Notes: generated by a model not told the origin, from the sequence alone. 64,000 nt of DNA from M3007 sp044230315 (GCA_044230315.1 JBGARJ010000028.1:1-64000), one strand, 5' to 3'; positions 24,647-35,463 are shown, counted from the stretch's first letter. A program made the numbers and translations.

Positions 24647-26905
24647 ATGAAAAACCTTTTCTATCTCCTGTTCTGTATCTGCCCCGCCCTGGCTTTTGCC
24701 CAGCAAAACAACCGCCTGCTTTACGGCATCGTCACCAACGAAAAAGAAGAATTGCTGATCGGCGCTACCGTACAATGGGCCGGCACATCGCAAGGCACGA
24801 TCACCGACACCCTGGGGCGCTTCTGGCTGCCGCGTCACGCGAAGACCGACACCCTGGTGATCCGGTATGTAGGCTACGGCCCCGCCGAGGTGCAAGTTTT
24901 ACCGAACGAAGACAGCCTTTGGGTGGAGGTGTCGGGTATCACCCAATTGCAGGAAGTGACCGTGTCGGAACACGGTTTCGACAACCACCTTTCCACATTG
25001 GAGACCCGCAACATTGAAAGTATCCACCGCAATGAATTGCGCAAGGCGCCCTGCTGCAATTTGTCGGAAAGTTTTGAAACCAACGGTGCCGCCGACGTTA
25101 CCTACCCCAACGCCCTCACCGGCGTCAAAGAGATCCAGATGTTGGGCCTGCGCGGCATTTACAGCCAGTTTCTCGTGGAAAACCGGCCCACGATGACCGG
25201 CATCGCCACGCCTTTTGCGCTCGAATACCTTCCGGGCACCTGGCTCGACGGCATCCAACTGGCCAAAGGCGCGAGTACGGTGAAAAACGGCTATACCGGT
25301 ATCACCGGTCAGATCAATGCCGATATCGTAAAACCGCACCTCGACCGGCCGGTGTTTGTCAACGGGTTCGGGTCCAGCGAGGGCCGCGGCGAATTGAACG
25401 TCCACCTCAACCGGAAAGCGAAAGGCCATTTTTCCAACGGCCTGCTGCTGCACGGCAGTTTCGTGGAAAACCGCTGGGACATGAACGACGACAATTTCTA
25501 CGACGCCCCCAACCGGCGCCAGTTGAACGGCTTGTACCGCCTGTTTTACGAAAGCCCGGAAATGTGTGCGCAAGTGAATGTGCATGCGCTGACCGACCGG
25601 CGGCAGAGCGGCCAGATCAATCCGACTGCTTTGGCGCCCGATCTGTTTCGGGTGGATCAAAAAAACGACCGGGTGGAAGTATGGGGCAAACTGGGCCGCG
25701 AAGGACTCGGCGGCAAGCCGTACAAACAATTGGGCAACATCTTCTCCGGCAGTTGGCACCGCGCAGCGTCGTCGTTCGGCCGCAATACCTACAATGCTAC
25801 CCAGGAATCGCTGTACGGTCAAACGCTGTATCAAACGATCATCGGAACGACCGACCACACGATCGTGATCGCCCCGTCGGTGCAATACGACCATATCGCC
25901 GAAACGGTGCTGCAGCACGACAGCACCGCCGAAGTGATCCGGCGCTATGAGCTCGGCCGCGAAGAGGGCGTGGTCGGCGCCATGATGGAATACACCTTCA
26001 GCCGTCCCAACCTGGCCCTCGACATGCCCGACCTGGTGGTGGTGCTCGGTACCCGGCTCGACTGGAACAGCCGGTTCGGCTGGCTGTTCACCCCCCGGAT
26101 GAGCGCCAAATACAACTTCAGCGCCAGTAGCCTGGTGCGCGTTTCCGCCGGTCGCGGGTACCGCTCACCCAATCTTATTGCCGAAAATATCAGTGTACTG
26201 GCCAGCAACCGCGCCCTCGATTTCGCCGGCGACATCGGCCTCGAAGCCGCCTGGAACTACGGCGTCAACTACACCCAAAGCTTCAAAGCCGGCGGCCGCA
26301 GCGGCAGTTTCAGCCTCGATGTGTACCGCACCGATTTTACCCGGCAAGTGTTGGTGGATGTGGACCAATCGCCGACCACCGTGTTTTTTTATACCACCAC
26401 CGGACCGTCTTTTTCCAACAGCCTGCTGACCACCCTGCAGTACAATCCTGTGCCGGGGTTGGATGTAAAACTGGCGTACAAATGGAACGACGTGCGCGCC
26501 ACCTTTGCCGACGGCCGGCTCAACACGCAGCCCCTCGTGGCCCGGCACCGCGGCCTCGTGACGCTCGACTACACCACGCCGAAAAAAACCTGGATGTTCA
26601 ACACCAATATCCAGATCGTGGGTCCGCAGCGCCTGCCCGACAACTTGAAGGTGCCGCACGACTACGTCCACGATTTTCCGCCGACCAGCCCTACTTTTGC
26701 ACTGTGGAACATGCAGGTTACGCGCAGTTGGAAAAAATGGGAAGTGTACATCGGCGCCGAAAATCTGACCGGCTATCAGCAACACCACGCGATCATCGCC
26801 GCCAACGAACCCTGGAGCCCATACTTCAACGGCTCGCAAATCTGGGCGCCGATGATGGGGACAGTCGCCTACCTTGGGCTGCGGTTTGCGCCCTTCGGCT
26901 TGTAA
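24647..26905 (+). CDS. TonB-dependent outer membrane receptor, possible metal transport
   Basis: A 752-residue receptor. ATG 24647 gives the signal peptide MKNLFYLLFCICPALAFAQ. A carboxypeptidase-like regulatory domain follows (RLLYGIVTNEKEELLIGATVQW...TDTLGRF), then a plug (about 105-220) with APCCNLSESFETN and a 22-strand barrel ending GTVAYLGLRFAPFGL. The Cys-Cys pair in the plug is unusual for siderophore receptors. Together with the cysteine-rich HYC_CC_PP gene in front it suggests import of a soft metal such as copper or a metal complex (inference). The pair forms a two-gene operon ended by a long perfect hairpin at 26915-26954. Confidence 0.87.
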   Translation: MKNLFYLLFCICPALAFAQQNNRLLYGIVTNEKEELLIGATVQWAGTSQGTITDTLGRFWLPRHAKTDTLVIRYVGYGPAEVQVLPNEDSLWVEVSGITQLQEVTVSEHGFDNHLSTLETRNIESIHRNELRKAPCCNLSESFETNGAADVTYPNALTGVKEIQMLGLRGIYSQFLVENRPTMTGIATPFALEYLPGTWLDGIQLAKGASTVKNGYTGITGQINADIVKPHLDRPVFVNGFGSSEGRGELNVHLNRKAKGHFSNGLLLHGSFVENRWDMNDDNFYDAPNRRQLNGLYRLFYESPEMCAQVNVHALTDRRQSGQINPTALAPDLFRVDQKNDRVEVWGKLGREGLGGKPYKQLGNIFSGSWHRAASSFGRNTYNATQESLYGQTLYQTIIGTTDHTIVIAPSVQYDHIAETVLQHDSTAEVIRRYELGREEGVVGAMMEYTFSRPNLALDMPDLVVVLGTRLDWNSRFGWLFTPRMSAKYNFSASSLVRVSAGRGYRSPNLIAENISVLASNRALDFAGDIGLEAAWNYGVNYTQSFKAGGRSGSFSLDVYRTDFTRQVLVDVDQSPTTVFFYTTTGPSFSNSLLTTLQYNPVPGLDVKLAYKWNDVRATFADGRLNTQPLVARHRGLVTLDYTTPKKTWMFNTNIQIVGPQRLPDNLKVPHDYVHDFPPTSPTFALWNMQVTRSWKKWEVYIGAENLTGYQQHHAIIAANEPWSPYFNGSQIWAPMMGTVAYLGLRFAPFGL

Positions 26906-26914
26906 TCACTCCTG

Positions 26915-26954
26915 CCCGCCATCAAAATCAGTGGTCCCTGATTTTGATGGCGGG
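26915..26954. terminator. Long perfect hairpin between convergent genes
   Basis: A 16-bp perfect inverted repeat (26915-26930 with 26939-26954, CCCGCCATCAAAATCA) around an 8-nt loop. It sits between the ends of the TonB receptor gene and the HlyD gene. There is no T run on either side, so it may act as a two-way stop or as a 3'-end stabiliser. Confidence 0.7.
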
Positions 26955-26983
26955 TAAGGAAGATCGCGGTGTTCGGGATAATT

Positions 26984-28270
26984 TTACGAGCGCAGGCTGA
27001 GTACCTGCTCAAACACTCGTTGCAACAAACTTCGTTTGTGCGTGATGATGTGCCCCACCCCGCGCGCTTCGGGCTGGAAGGGCAATACCTTGCGGGTTGA
27101 ACTGCGCAAATCCTGCGGCAGTTCGATCCGGACGAAGTAGCGGTCGCCGGCCGGCACCGGGGCTACCGACAAAACGCGGCCTTCGAGCACGCCGTATTCC
27201 TGGTACGGGTAAGCGTCGAGGCGGATCCGAACGCTTTGACCGGGCGCCACCTTGCCCGAACTGGCTTGCTCCAAATAACCCAGCGCCACGATGGCTGCGG
27301 GGCCCTGCGGCAGGATAGAAAACAATTCCTGATCCGGGCGGACAAATTGTTGTTCCGCCAGCGGCTGCGCAAACACTACCTGACCGGCCACCGGGGCCTT
27401 GATCTGGTACTGCAATGCCCACTGGTTCAGTTCACCGCGCAGGTTGAGGCCGATCTGGCGCAAGGTTTCCCAACGCGCCTGCACATCTTGCCGGCGGCTC
27501 TGGCCGAGTTGGCTTTGCTGGGTTTCCAACTGGCGGATCTTGACCCGCTGCGTACTGGTAGTGGCTGTAAAACTCTCCAGTTGTTGTTTTTGGCGGAGGT
27601 AAGCCGAATTGGATGCTTCAAACTCCTGCGCGCTGATCAGCCCTTCTTTCAGCAGTTCGCGCTGGCGATCGAGTTGTTTTTCCGCCAGGGCAAAATCCTG
27701 TCGCAGCAGGCCGGTTTGGCGTTCGAGCGATTCGATCAGTTGGCGGGTTTCGCCGATTTCATTTTCGAGCGCGCTGATCTGCCGGAACACGTAGTCCTGC
27801 TGCATTTGCCCCTGCAACAATTGTTGGGCATTCACGAGGGCGGCGTATGAATTTTGCAGGGGTCCCAATTGCAGGTTGGCCGGCGGCGGCTGGGCGACAA
27901 ACCCCTCGGGGGTATTGGTTTGTTCCAGTTTTGTCAGAAATGCAAGCAGGGTGGCCATATCGGCACTCCGGGCGCCGCTTTCCAATTCGGCCAGCAATTG
28001 GCCGGCTGTAACCTGTTCGCCGTCGCGCACTGCCAAGCGCCGGAGTTGGCCGGCGCTGCGGGCCGGCACCCGGATGGGCGGGTGTTCCGAGCTGATCGTG
28101 ACGGGTACCTGCACCACGTCAGGGTATTGCACGTACCAACCAAGGGCGATCAATACCGCAAAGAGCGCCAGCAGCACAGGAATACCGAACTGCACCCAGC
28201 ATCCCGGGTTGTTTCCGAGCATCGCCTGGATCTCGTCCCGTTCGGTGAGGGCTATTTCTTCAGGTTCCAA
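26984..28270 (-). CDS. HlyD-family membrane fusion protein
   Basis: A 428-residue adaptor of a type I secretion system. One TM helix lies near residues 30-50 (VQFGIPVLLALFAVLIALGWYV). A lipoyl half-motif follows (HPPIRVPARSAGQLRRLAVRDGEQVTAGQLLAELE), then a long coiled coil (about 140-280, rich in Q/L/E heptads), the second lipoyl half (IKAPVAGQVVFAQPLAEQQF) and a beta-barrel domain. It links the inner-membrane ABC protein to a TolC-like outer channel, which is not in the window. Its start overlaps the end of the ABC gene by 11 bases, so the two are co-translated. Confidence 0.9.
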   Translation of the reverse strand: MEPEEIALTERDEIQAMLGNNPGCWVQFGIPVLLALFAVLIALGWYVQYPDVVQVPVTISSEHPPIRVPARSAGQLRRLAVRDGEQVTAGQLLAELESGARSADMATLLAFLTKLEQTNTPEGFVAQPPPANLQLGPLQNSYAALVNAQQLLQGQMQQDYVFRQISALENEIGETRQLIESLERQTGLLRQDFALAEKQLDRQRELLKEGLISAQEFEASNSAYLRQKQQLESFTATTSTQRVKIRQLETQQSQLGQSRRQDVQARWETLRQIGLNLRGELNQWALQYQIKAPVAGQVVFAQPLAEQQFVRPDQELFSILPQGPAAIVALGYLEQASSGKVAPGQSVRIRLDAYPYQEYGVLEGRVLSVAPVPAGDRYFVRIELPQDLRSSTRKVLPFQPEARGVGHIITHKRSLLQRVFEQVLSLRS

Positions 28271-30485
28271 GTTCTAGCTGATTTTTGACCAGGTTAAAAT
28301 AAATACCCCGTTTGTCTACCAGTTCGGCATGCGTGCCGGTCTCGGCCAACCGGCCGTTGTCCAAAACGGCGATCTGGTCGGCATGGCGCACGGTGCTGAG
28401 CCGGTGGGCGATCACCACGACGGTTTTGTCGCGAAAAAAGGCGTTCAGCCGGTCTAAAATGACGTGTTCGTTTTCGGCGTCGAGGGCGTTGGTGGCTTCG
28501 TCCAGGAAGATGAACGCGGGGTCTTTGTACACCGCCCGTGCGATCAGGATGCGCTGCCGCTGTCCCTGGCTGATACCGTTGCCTTTGGCCCCGATCATGG
28601 TGTTGTAGCCCAGCGGCAGGGCTTCGATGAACGCGCGGATATTGGCCAGATTGACGGCCCGAAACAATTTTTCGAGGTTCACTTTTTCGCTGCTTTCCGC
28701 GATGTTGTTGGCAATGGTGTCGGAAAAAATAAACCCGTCCTGCATGACTGCCCCGCATTGCCGGCGCCAGGTTCGCTTCCGGATGGCGTCGAGGTGCATG
28801 CCGCCGATCAGGATATGCCCTTTTTGGGGCCGGTAGAAGCCGAGCAGGAGTTTGACCAGCGTCGTTTTTCCGCTGCCGCTAGCGCCCACAATGGCCGTTA
28901 CCTTGCCGCGTGGGATCACAAGGTTGATCGCTTTCAACACGTCTTCTTCCAGGGCATTGTAACGGAACGTAAGGTTTTCCAGTACAAGATCGCCCGATTC
29001 GGGGATCTGGTCGAGCGCCTGTTCCGATTCTTCTTCTTCCAGGCGATATATTTCGTCGAGGCGCTCGAGGCTGATGCGCGCGTCTTGCCAGGCGCGGATA
29101 AAGCCGAGCAGCAGTTGGAGCGGCACGTTGAGCTGGCCCACGATATACTGGGCCGCCACCATCATGCCGAGGGTCATGTCGCCGGCAATCACCGCGCGGG
29201 CGGCCAGGAACGAGATCAGGATATTTTTGACCTGGTTGATCAGGTCGCCGCCGGCATCCTGGTATTGGGCGATGACAAGCGAGCGGGTGCTCACGCGGAA
29301 GAGTTTGGCCTGCAAATGCGCCCATTGCCAGCGCCGTTTTTTATCGCTGCCCTGCAACTTGATCTCCTGCATGCCCTGGATCAACTCGATGAGGCTGCTT
29401 TGTTGCTCGGCCATTTGCTGAAACGCCAGGTAATCGACTGCCTTGCGCTTGCGCAAAAAAAGCGCCACCCAGACCAGGTAAAGCAGGCTACCCAGCGCAA
29501 ACACGAGGAACAACAGCCCGTTGTACCACAGAAGTACCAGGCTGAAAATGAGAATGTTGACGGCAGCAAAACCGATTTGCAAAACCGAGCCGGTGAGAAA
29601 GTGCTCGATACGCCGTTGGTCGCCGATGCGCTGCAGGAGGTCGCCGGCGGTTTTGGCGTCGAAAAAGCCCAGCGGCAGCTTCATCAGCTTGATCAGAAAA
29701 TCGCTGACGAGCGCCACATTGACCCGGGTGCCCACGAACAACAACAGCCACGACTGGATAAATCCCACCACAGCCTGGCTGCCAAACAAGACCAACTGGG
29801 CGATCAGGATCAGGTAGATGAATCCGATATCCTGGTTCTGAATACCCACGTCCACGATGGCCTGGGTGAGAAAGGGGAAAACCAGTTGGAATAAACTGCC
29901 AAGCAGGAGGGCCAGGGCCAGTAGCAGGAAGGAACGCCGGAACGGCCCGAGGTATTCGAGCAGGACGCTCATGCCTTTGCCCGGCCTGTCTTCGCCCGGC
30001 AATTGCCCGAAATCCGGCCCGGGTTCGAGCAACAGCATAATGCCCCGTTCGCCATCTTGCCGAAACCCTGCCTCGAATGCGGCGCGGGTGAGTTTGAATT
30101 TTCCTTCAACCGGGTCGGCAATCCACACCTGGCGCCGGTTGATCTTGTACACCACCACAAAATGCCGTTGCCGCCAATGCACGATACAGGGGAGGGGTGC
30201 ATCCACCAGTCCTGCTTCCTCGCCCGCGAAGGGCGCCTTGACCGCCAGCGTGCGAAAACCGATGCTTTCGGCCGCCTCGCTGATGCCCAGCAACGACACC
30301 CCTTCCCGACTGATGTGCGACAAATCGCGCAGCGCCTGCAGGGAATAGCGACGGCCATAGTGCGCTGCGATCATGCGCAGGCAGGCGGGGCCGCAGTCCA
30401 TAGCGTCGAGTTGACGGTAAAAGGGGAATCTTTTCAATGCGCGGTGGTTTTGCAAAAACGCAATAGTTTCCGGATGTACTGACAC
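28260..30485 (-). CDS. Peptidase-containing ABC exporter (C39 family)
   Basis: A 741-residue exporter with three parts. Residues 20-150 are a C39 peptidase: Q25, DCGPACL with C31, HFVVVY with H108, and ADP with D124, so the catalytic set is complete. It cuts leaders after a double glycine. Then come six TM helices (about 170-460). The nucleotide-binding domain has Walker A GASGSGKTT, signature ISQGQRQR and Walker B AFIFLDEAT with switch His (VVVIAHRLST). Bacteroidota use such exporters for bacteriocins and other RiPPs. No precursor peptide with a GG leader is evident in the flanks. It is co-transcribed with the HlyD gene. Confidence 0.93.
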   Translation of the reverse strand: MSVHPETIAFLQNHRALKRFPFYRQLDAMDCGPACLRMIAAHYGRRYSLQALRDLSHISREGVSLLGISEAAESIGFRTLAVKAPFAGEEAGLVDAPLPCIVHWRQRHFVVVYKINRRQVWIADPVEGKFKLTRAAFEAGFRQDGERGIMLLLEPGPDFGQLPGEDRPGKGMSVLLEYLGPFRRSFLLLALALLLGSLFQLVFPFLTQAIVDVGIQNQDIGFIYLILIAQLVLFGSQAVVGFIQSWLLLFVGTRVNVALVSDFLIKLMKLPLGFFDAKTAGDLLQRIGDQRRIEHFLTGSVLQIGFAAVNILIFSLVLLWYNGLLFLVFALGSLLYLVWVALFLRKRKAVDYLAFQQMAEQQSSLIELIQGMQEIKLQGSDKKRRWQWAHLQAKLFRVSTRSLVIAQYQDAGGDLINQVKNILISFLAARAVIAGDMTLGMMVAAQYIVGQLNVPLQLLLGFIRAWQDARISLERLDEIYRLEEEESEQALDQIPESGDLVLENLTFRYNALEEDVLKAINLVIPRGKVTAIVGASGSGKTTLVKLLLGFYRPQKGHILIGGMHLDAIRKRTWRRQCGAVMQDGFIFSDTIANNIAESSEKVNLEKLFRAVNLANIRAFIEALPLGYNTMIGAKGNGISQGQRQRILIARAVYKDPAFIFLDEATNALDAENEHVILDRLNAFFRDKTVVVIAHRLSTVRHADQIAVLDNGRLAETGTHAELVDKRGIYFNLVKNQLELGT

Positions 30486-30628
30486 AGGGGCCGGTCAAAG
30501 ATAAGATGCACGGTGTAAGTGGAGAAAGAGAAACCACACCATCCGGAAGCCGCCGGAAAAACGCCAAAAATCGTAGGTGCGCGGGTGGTGGCCAAACCTC
30601 CATCTTTGTTTCGACAAGGCAATAGTCT

Positions 30629-30772
30629 GGCAGGTGTTTGCAAACCGTTGAAAATGATGCCTCGTGCAGGTTGTTAGCGAGGACGCCAACAACGGCATTA
30701 AGGCTTGATTTTCAACGAGATGCCGCTATTGGCGTCCTCGCCAACAGCAAATTGACCGGACTATTGTCAAGA
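30629..30772. repeat. Dispersed palindromic repeat, copy 1
   Basis: Imperfect 29-nt inverted arms 30670-30698 and 30720-30748 (GTTGTTAGCGAGGACGCCAA... against its complement, 4 mismatches) around a 21-nt loop AAGGCTTGATTTTCAACGAG-like. Flanks GGCAGG-GTTTGCAAAC-TTGAA also recur at 61376-61552. The rest of 30486-30967 holds no gene I can support. Confidence 0.8.
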
Positions 30773-30967
30773 AAAAAACCGTCAGAAATTGTCCCCGCAG
30801 AGCGAAGCCGGTGAATACGACGAATTGCCTACTCCAGTTAGCAACGGCGTATTCCCGGCGGGCTCGGAGGAAACCGAAGCTGGTTTTACATCGAAAAGAT
30901 AATGTTGAACCCTATTGCCGGCAAACAAAAAACAAACCACGCCTCATCAACTACCCCGTCTGATCAC

Positions 30968-31004
30968 GCAAAACGGCCCGGCGCGTATGAAACGCGTCGG
31001 GCCG
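30968..31004 (-). terminator. Terminator of the ATP synthase operon
   Basis: A 13-bp stem with one G-T/A mismatch (30974-30986 with 30992-31004, CGGCCCG-GCGCGT) and a 5-nt loop. On the minus strand it is followed by GTTTTGCG. It starts 30 bases after the atpG stop. Confidence 0.78.
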
Positions 31005-31034
31005 CCTGCTGTGTAGAAAAACCGGTAAGGGCTA

Positions 31035-31928
31035 TTAATTCCCTTCCAGCGCCGCTGCGCCGCCTACGATCTCACCCAGCTCGGTGGTGATCGCTTCCTG
31101 GCGGGCTTTGTTGTAGTTGATGCGCAGCATTTTCAGGATCTCTTCAGCGTTCTCGGAAGCCTTGTCCATCGACGTCATCCGGGCGCCATGCTCGCTGGCG
31201 CTGGTGTCGAGCAGGGTTTTGTGAAACTGGAGCTGGAGGATGCTCGGCACCAGGGTTTCGAGCAGTTGTTGCTGGTCGGGCTCGAAGATGTAGTCGGCTT
31301 TCATCCTGGAATGGCCTTTTGCCTCCATTTTCGGCACGGGCAGCCACTGCTCCACGGTCGGGAACTGGGTGGCGGCGTTTTTGAACCGGCCGTACACGAT
31401 GTCGATGGCGTCGTATTTGCCGCTGCTGAATTCATCCATCAGCTGGCGGGCCACCGGGCTGGTATGATCGTATTCGATATTGTTAAACAGTGCGATATGC
31501 TCTGTATTGTATTGCAAGTCGCGGAAGCGGCGGCGAAAATAGTCGAAGCCTTTTTTCCCGATAAACAACACCGTCACTTTCCCGTCCTGGCGCTGTTTGG
31601 CGTATTTTGCGTTGATGTGCGCCACGGCTTCCTTGTTGATATTGGTGTTGAATGCACCGCACAATCCGCGGTTGGACGTTACCACGACCACCAGGGCATG
31701 CTTTACCTCCCTGGCCTTCCCGAACGAAGTCGTCGCATCGCCGTCGAGGTTCGACAGGATGTTGGACAGCATCCGGTTCAGGCGCTCGGCATACGGGCGC
31801 ATCTGCACGATGGCATTCTGGGCCTTGCGGAGTTTGGCCGCCGACACCATTTTCATGGCCTTCGTGATCTGCTGCGTCGAAATGACCGACTTGATCCGTT
31901 CGCGAACTTCTTTTAAACCACCCGCCAT
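31035..31928 (-). CDS. atpG: ATP synthase gamma subunit
   Basis: A 297-residue central stalk subunit of F1. The N-terminal helix (MAGGLKEVRERIKSVISTQQITKAMKMVSAAKL) and C-terminal helix (RINYNKARQEAITTELGEIVGGAAAL) form the rotating coiled coil, and both carry the family consensus. The middle has VVTSNRGLCGAFN. It couples c-ring rotation to the catalytic sites. Last gene of the cluster. It is separated from atpA by a 343-base spacer made almost wholly of 9-bp minisatellites in two orientations. Confidence 0.96.
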   Translation of the reverse strand: MAGGLKEVRERIKSVISTQQITKAMKMVSAAKLRKAQNAIVQMRPYAERLNRMLSNILSNLDGDATTSFGKAREVKHALVVVVTSNRGLCGAFNTNINKEAVAHINAKYAKQRQDGKVTVLFIGKKGFDYFRRRFRDLQYNTEHIALFNNIEYDHTSPVARQLMDEFSSGKYDAIDIVYGRFKNAATQFPTVEQWLPVPKMEAKGHSRMKADYIFEPDQQQLLETLVPSILQLQFHKTLLDTSASEHGARMTSMDKASENAEEILKMLRINYNKARQEAITTELGEIVGGAAALEGN

Positions 31929-31940
31929 AATGTTTATTTA

Positions 31941-32160
31941 AATGTGGTCAATGTGATTAATGTGGTCAATGTGGTCAATGTGGTCAATGTGGTCAATGTG
32001 GTCAATGTGGGCAATGTGGGCAATGTGGGCAATGTGGGCAATGTGGGCAATGTGGGCAATGTGGGCAATGTGGGCAATGTGGGCAATGTGGTCAATGTGG
32101 GCAATGTGGGCAATGTGGGCAATGTGGGCAATGTGATTAATGTGGGCAATGTGGGCAATG
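31941..32160. repeat. 9-bp minisatellite in the atpA-atpG spacer (TGTGGTCAA/TGTGGGCAA units)
   Basis: About 24 tandem 9-mers (variants TGGTCAATG, TGGGCAATG, TGATTAATG). It starts 13 bases before the atpG start codon. Units are in the opposite orientation to the block at 32205-32270. Confidence 0.95.
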
Positions 32161-32204
32161 TTTGGAAATATCTCGTACCGGCATCGCCAACATCCCTTTA
32201 CCCC

Positions 32205-32270
32205 CCATTGATCAAATTGACCACATTAATCACATTGACCCCATTGATCACATTGACCACATTAAAACAC
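32205..32270. repeat. 9-bp minisatellite next to the atpA stop, inverted relative to 31941-32160
   Basis: About seven 9-mers of the type CACATTGAC/CACATTAAT, ending at the atpA stop codon. Because its orientation is opposite to the neighbouring block, the spacer RNA could fold into a long GU/AC-rich hairpin. Confidence 0.92.
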
Positions 32271-32271
32271 A

Positions 32272-33858
<1,587 letters not shown>

Positions 33859-33911
33859 ATCTCCGATTTGAGTAATTAAGTTTGAAGTTGTTGTGCGGTT
33901 ATGGGGTGCGG

Positions 33912-34472
33912 TTAAAATTCGCGGATATACTGGTTTTTCATGAAGTCGGCTTTCAGCTCGGCCAGTTTATTGGCTACGCTGGCGTCGTATCGTTTGTTGT
34001 CGAACTCCAGGATAAAACCGCCGACGAGGGTCGGGTTTACCTGCGTTACGAGGTCAAGGGTGGCGCTGGTAATGCCGCTGGCCAGGATGCGCTTGCGCAG
34101 GTCGTCGAGCACGGCGTCGCTCAGGGGGGCGGCGCTGGTGACGCGCACGGTGGTGATGCCCATCATGATTTTGTACTGTTCGACAAAAGCGGCTGCGATT
34201 TCCGGCAGGTACATCTCCCGGCCTTTGTTCACCAGGAGTTGCAGATAGGCCAGGGTGAGCGTGTCCATGCGGTCTTTGAACAAGGCGTTGAGCACGGCCA
34301 TTTTCTTGTCGGCGTGCACGATCGGGCTTTTCAACAGCAGGTACAAGTCGCGGTTGGCGGCCGCAGTCGCCAGCGCCTTGATATCGGTGTATACCGGCTC
34401 CAGTTTTTTCTGCTCGAGGGCCAGATCGATCAGCGATTTGGCATAGCGGGTGGCAATCCTGGTTACAGACAT
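33912..34472 (-). CDS. atpH: ATP synthase delta subunit
   Basis: A 186-residue peripheral stalk subunit. MSVTRIATRYAKSLIDLALEQKKLEPVYTDI is the conserved helical N-terminal domain that binds the top of alpha. The C-terminal part (TSATLDLVTQVNPTLVGGFILEFDNKRYDASV) contains the VDPSLIGG-like signature of the OSCP/delta family and binds subunit b. It starts 2 bases after atpF ends. Confidence 0.95.
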   Translation of the reverse strand: MSVTRIATRYAKSLIDLALEQKKLEPVYTDIKALATAAANRDLYLLLKSPIVHADKKMAVLNALFKDRMDTLTLAYLQLLVNKGREMYLPEIAAAFVEQYKIMMGITTVRVTSAAPLSDAVLDDLRKRILASGITSATLDLVTQVNPTLVGGFILEFDNKRYDASVANKLAELKADFMKNQYIREF

Positions 34473-34474
34473 CC

Positions 34475-34987
34475 TCAGTTCAGTTTAATGTTATCGGCCA
34501 GCGATTTGGCGTAGGCTTCCTGATCGGCTTTGTTGCCCAGCTCTTTCTGCAGGATTTTCTCTGCGATCTCGATCGCCAGGCGGCCGGCGTTGTTTTTCAA
34601 CTCCACGAGCGCGGCCATTTTCTGGTTTTCAATATCCTGGATTGCGCTTTCCACCTTGCGTTTATATTCGATGTTGGCGCGCTCTTTGGCCTCTGCAATG
34701 ATCTCGTCTTTCGCCTCTTTGGCCTCCTTCAGGATATTGGCGCGCTCCTCCCGCGCTTGCGCCAGCAGTTTTTCATTTTCGGTCTGCAGGTTGGCCATTT
34801 CCTCGCGGGCTTTTTTCGCCTGATCGAGGGCATCCTGGATATCGTTTTCTCGTTTTTTCAACGACTCCGCGATCGGTTTGAAAGCGAAGCGGCTCATCAG
34901 GAACCAGAAAATCAGAAAAATAATGGTCGTCCAGAAGAGCAAACCCGGTTCGGGCCGGATGACGGAAAAATCGCCGAGGAACAACAT
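34475..34987 (-). CDS. atpF: ATP synthase subunit b
   Basis: A 170-residue peripheral stalk subunit. ATG 34987 is preferred (MLFLGDFSVIRPEPGLLFWTTIIFLIFWFLM), as the upstream ATG at 35027-35025 adds 13 residues without family similarity. One TM helix (about 17-36) is followed by a long charged coiled coil (KREN...AREERANILKEAKEAKDEIIAEAKERANIEY). It holds the F1 head against rotation. Spacer to atpE is about 100 bases. Confidence 0.94.
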   Translation of the reverse strand: MLFLGDFSVIRPEPGLLFWTTIIFLIFWFLMSRFAFKPIAESLKKRENDIQDALDQAKKAREEMANLQTENEKLLAQAREERANILKEAKEAKDEIIAEAKERANIEYKRKVESAIQDIENQKMAALVELKNNAGRLAIEIAEKILQKELGNKADQEAYAKSLADNIKLN

Positions 34988-35091
34988 ATTTTGCGTTACG
35001 GTTTTGATTTTACAATGTTCAAACATGCAGCCGGAAAGGTTCCGGGCCGTTGCGTCGCCAACCGCTTCGCGCCGGCCCGGAAAAACATTTC

Positions 35092-35301
35092 TTAGCCGGC
35101 GGCTTTCACGAAGAACGCGAACACCATGGCCACCAGAGCGGCGCCCTCCACAAGAGCGGCCGTCAGAATCATGTTGGCACGGATATCACCTACTGCTTCG
35201 GGCTGACGGGCGATGGCTTCCATCGCCTTACCACCGATTTGACCGATACCGATACCTGCGCCAATTACGGCAAGACCGGCACCAAGAGCTGCATAAGACA
35301 T
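35092..35301 (-). CDS. atpE: ATP synthase subunit c
   Basis: A 69-residue hairpin of two TM helices forming the rotor ring. Helix 1 has the Gly-rich packing motif GAGLAVIGAGIGIGQIGG. The polar loop is ARQPE. Helix 2 carries the ion-binding glutamate in LTAALVEGAALVAM. No Ser/Thr follows the Glu and no Pro precedes the helix 1 Gln, which argues for proton rather than sodium coupling (inference). The minisatellite at 35336-35463 separates it from atpB. Confidence 0.96.
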   Translation of the reverse strand: MSYAALGAGLAVIGAGIGIGQIGGKAMEAIARQPEAVGDIRANMILTAALVEGAALVAMVFAFFVKAAG

Positions 35302-35335
35302 GGTATATGATTGAGTTGATGAAAAATGCTATTTG

Positions 35336-35463
35336 AATGTGATCAATGTGGTCAATGTGGTCAATGTGGTCAATGTGGTCAATGTGATTAATGGGGTCAA
35401 TGGGGTCAATGGGGTCAATGGGGTCAATGGGGTCAATGGGGTCAATGGGGTCAATGGGGTCAA
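35336..35463. repeat. 9-bp minisatellite in the atpB-atpE spacer
   Basis: About 14 tandem 9-mers (TGTGGTCAA, then ATGGGGTCA variants). The atpB stop codon TGA (35462-35460) is itself supplied by a repeat unit (CATTGA), so the array abuts the coding end directly. Confidence 0.95.

Noticed and set aside
28464..29894. A 476-codon plus-strand frame
   Set aside because: Shadow of the C39 ABC exporter gene; low-complexity His/Gln-rich product.
31941..32160. Possible CRISPR array or coding repeat (NVVNVGNVG peptide)
   Set aside because: Period is 9 bases with no spacers, and the open frames exist only because 9 is a multiple of three. It is a minisatellite.
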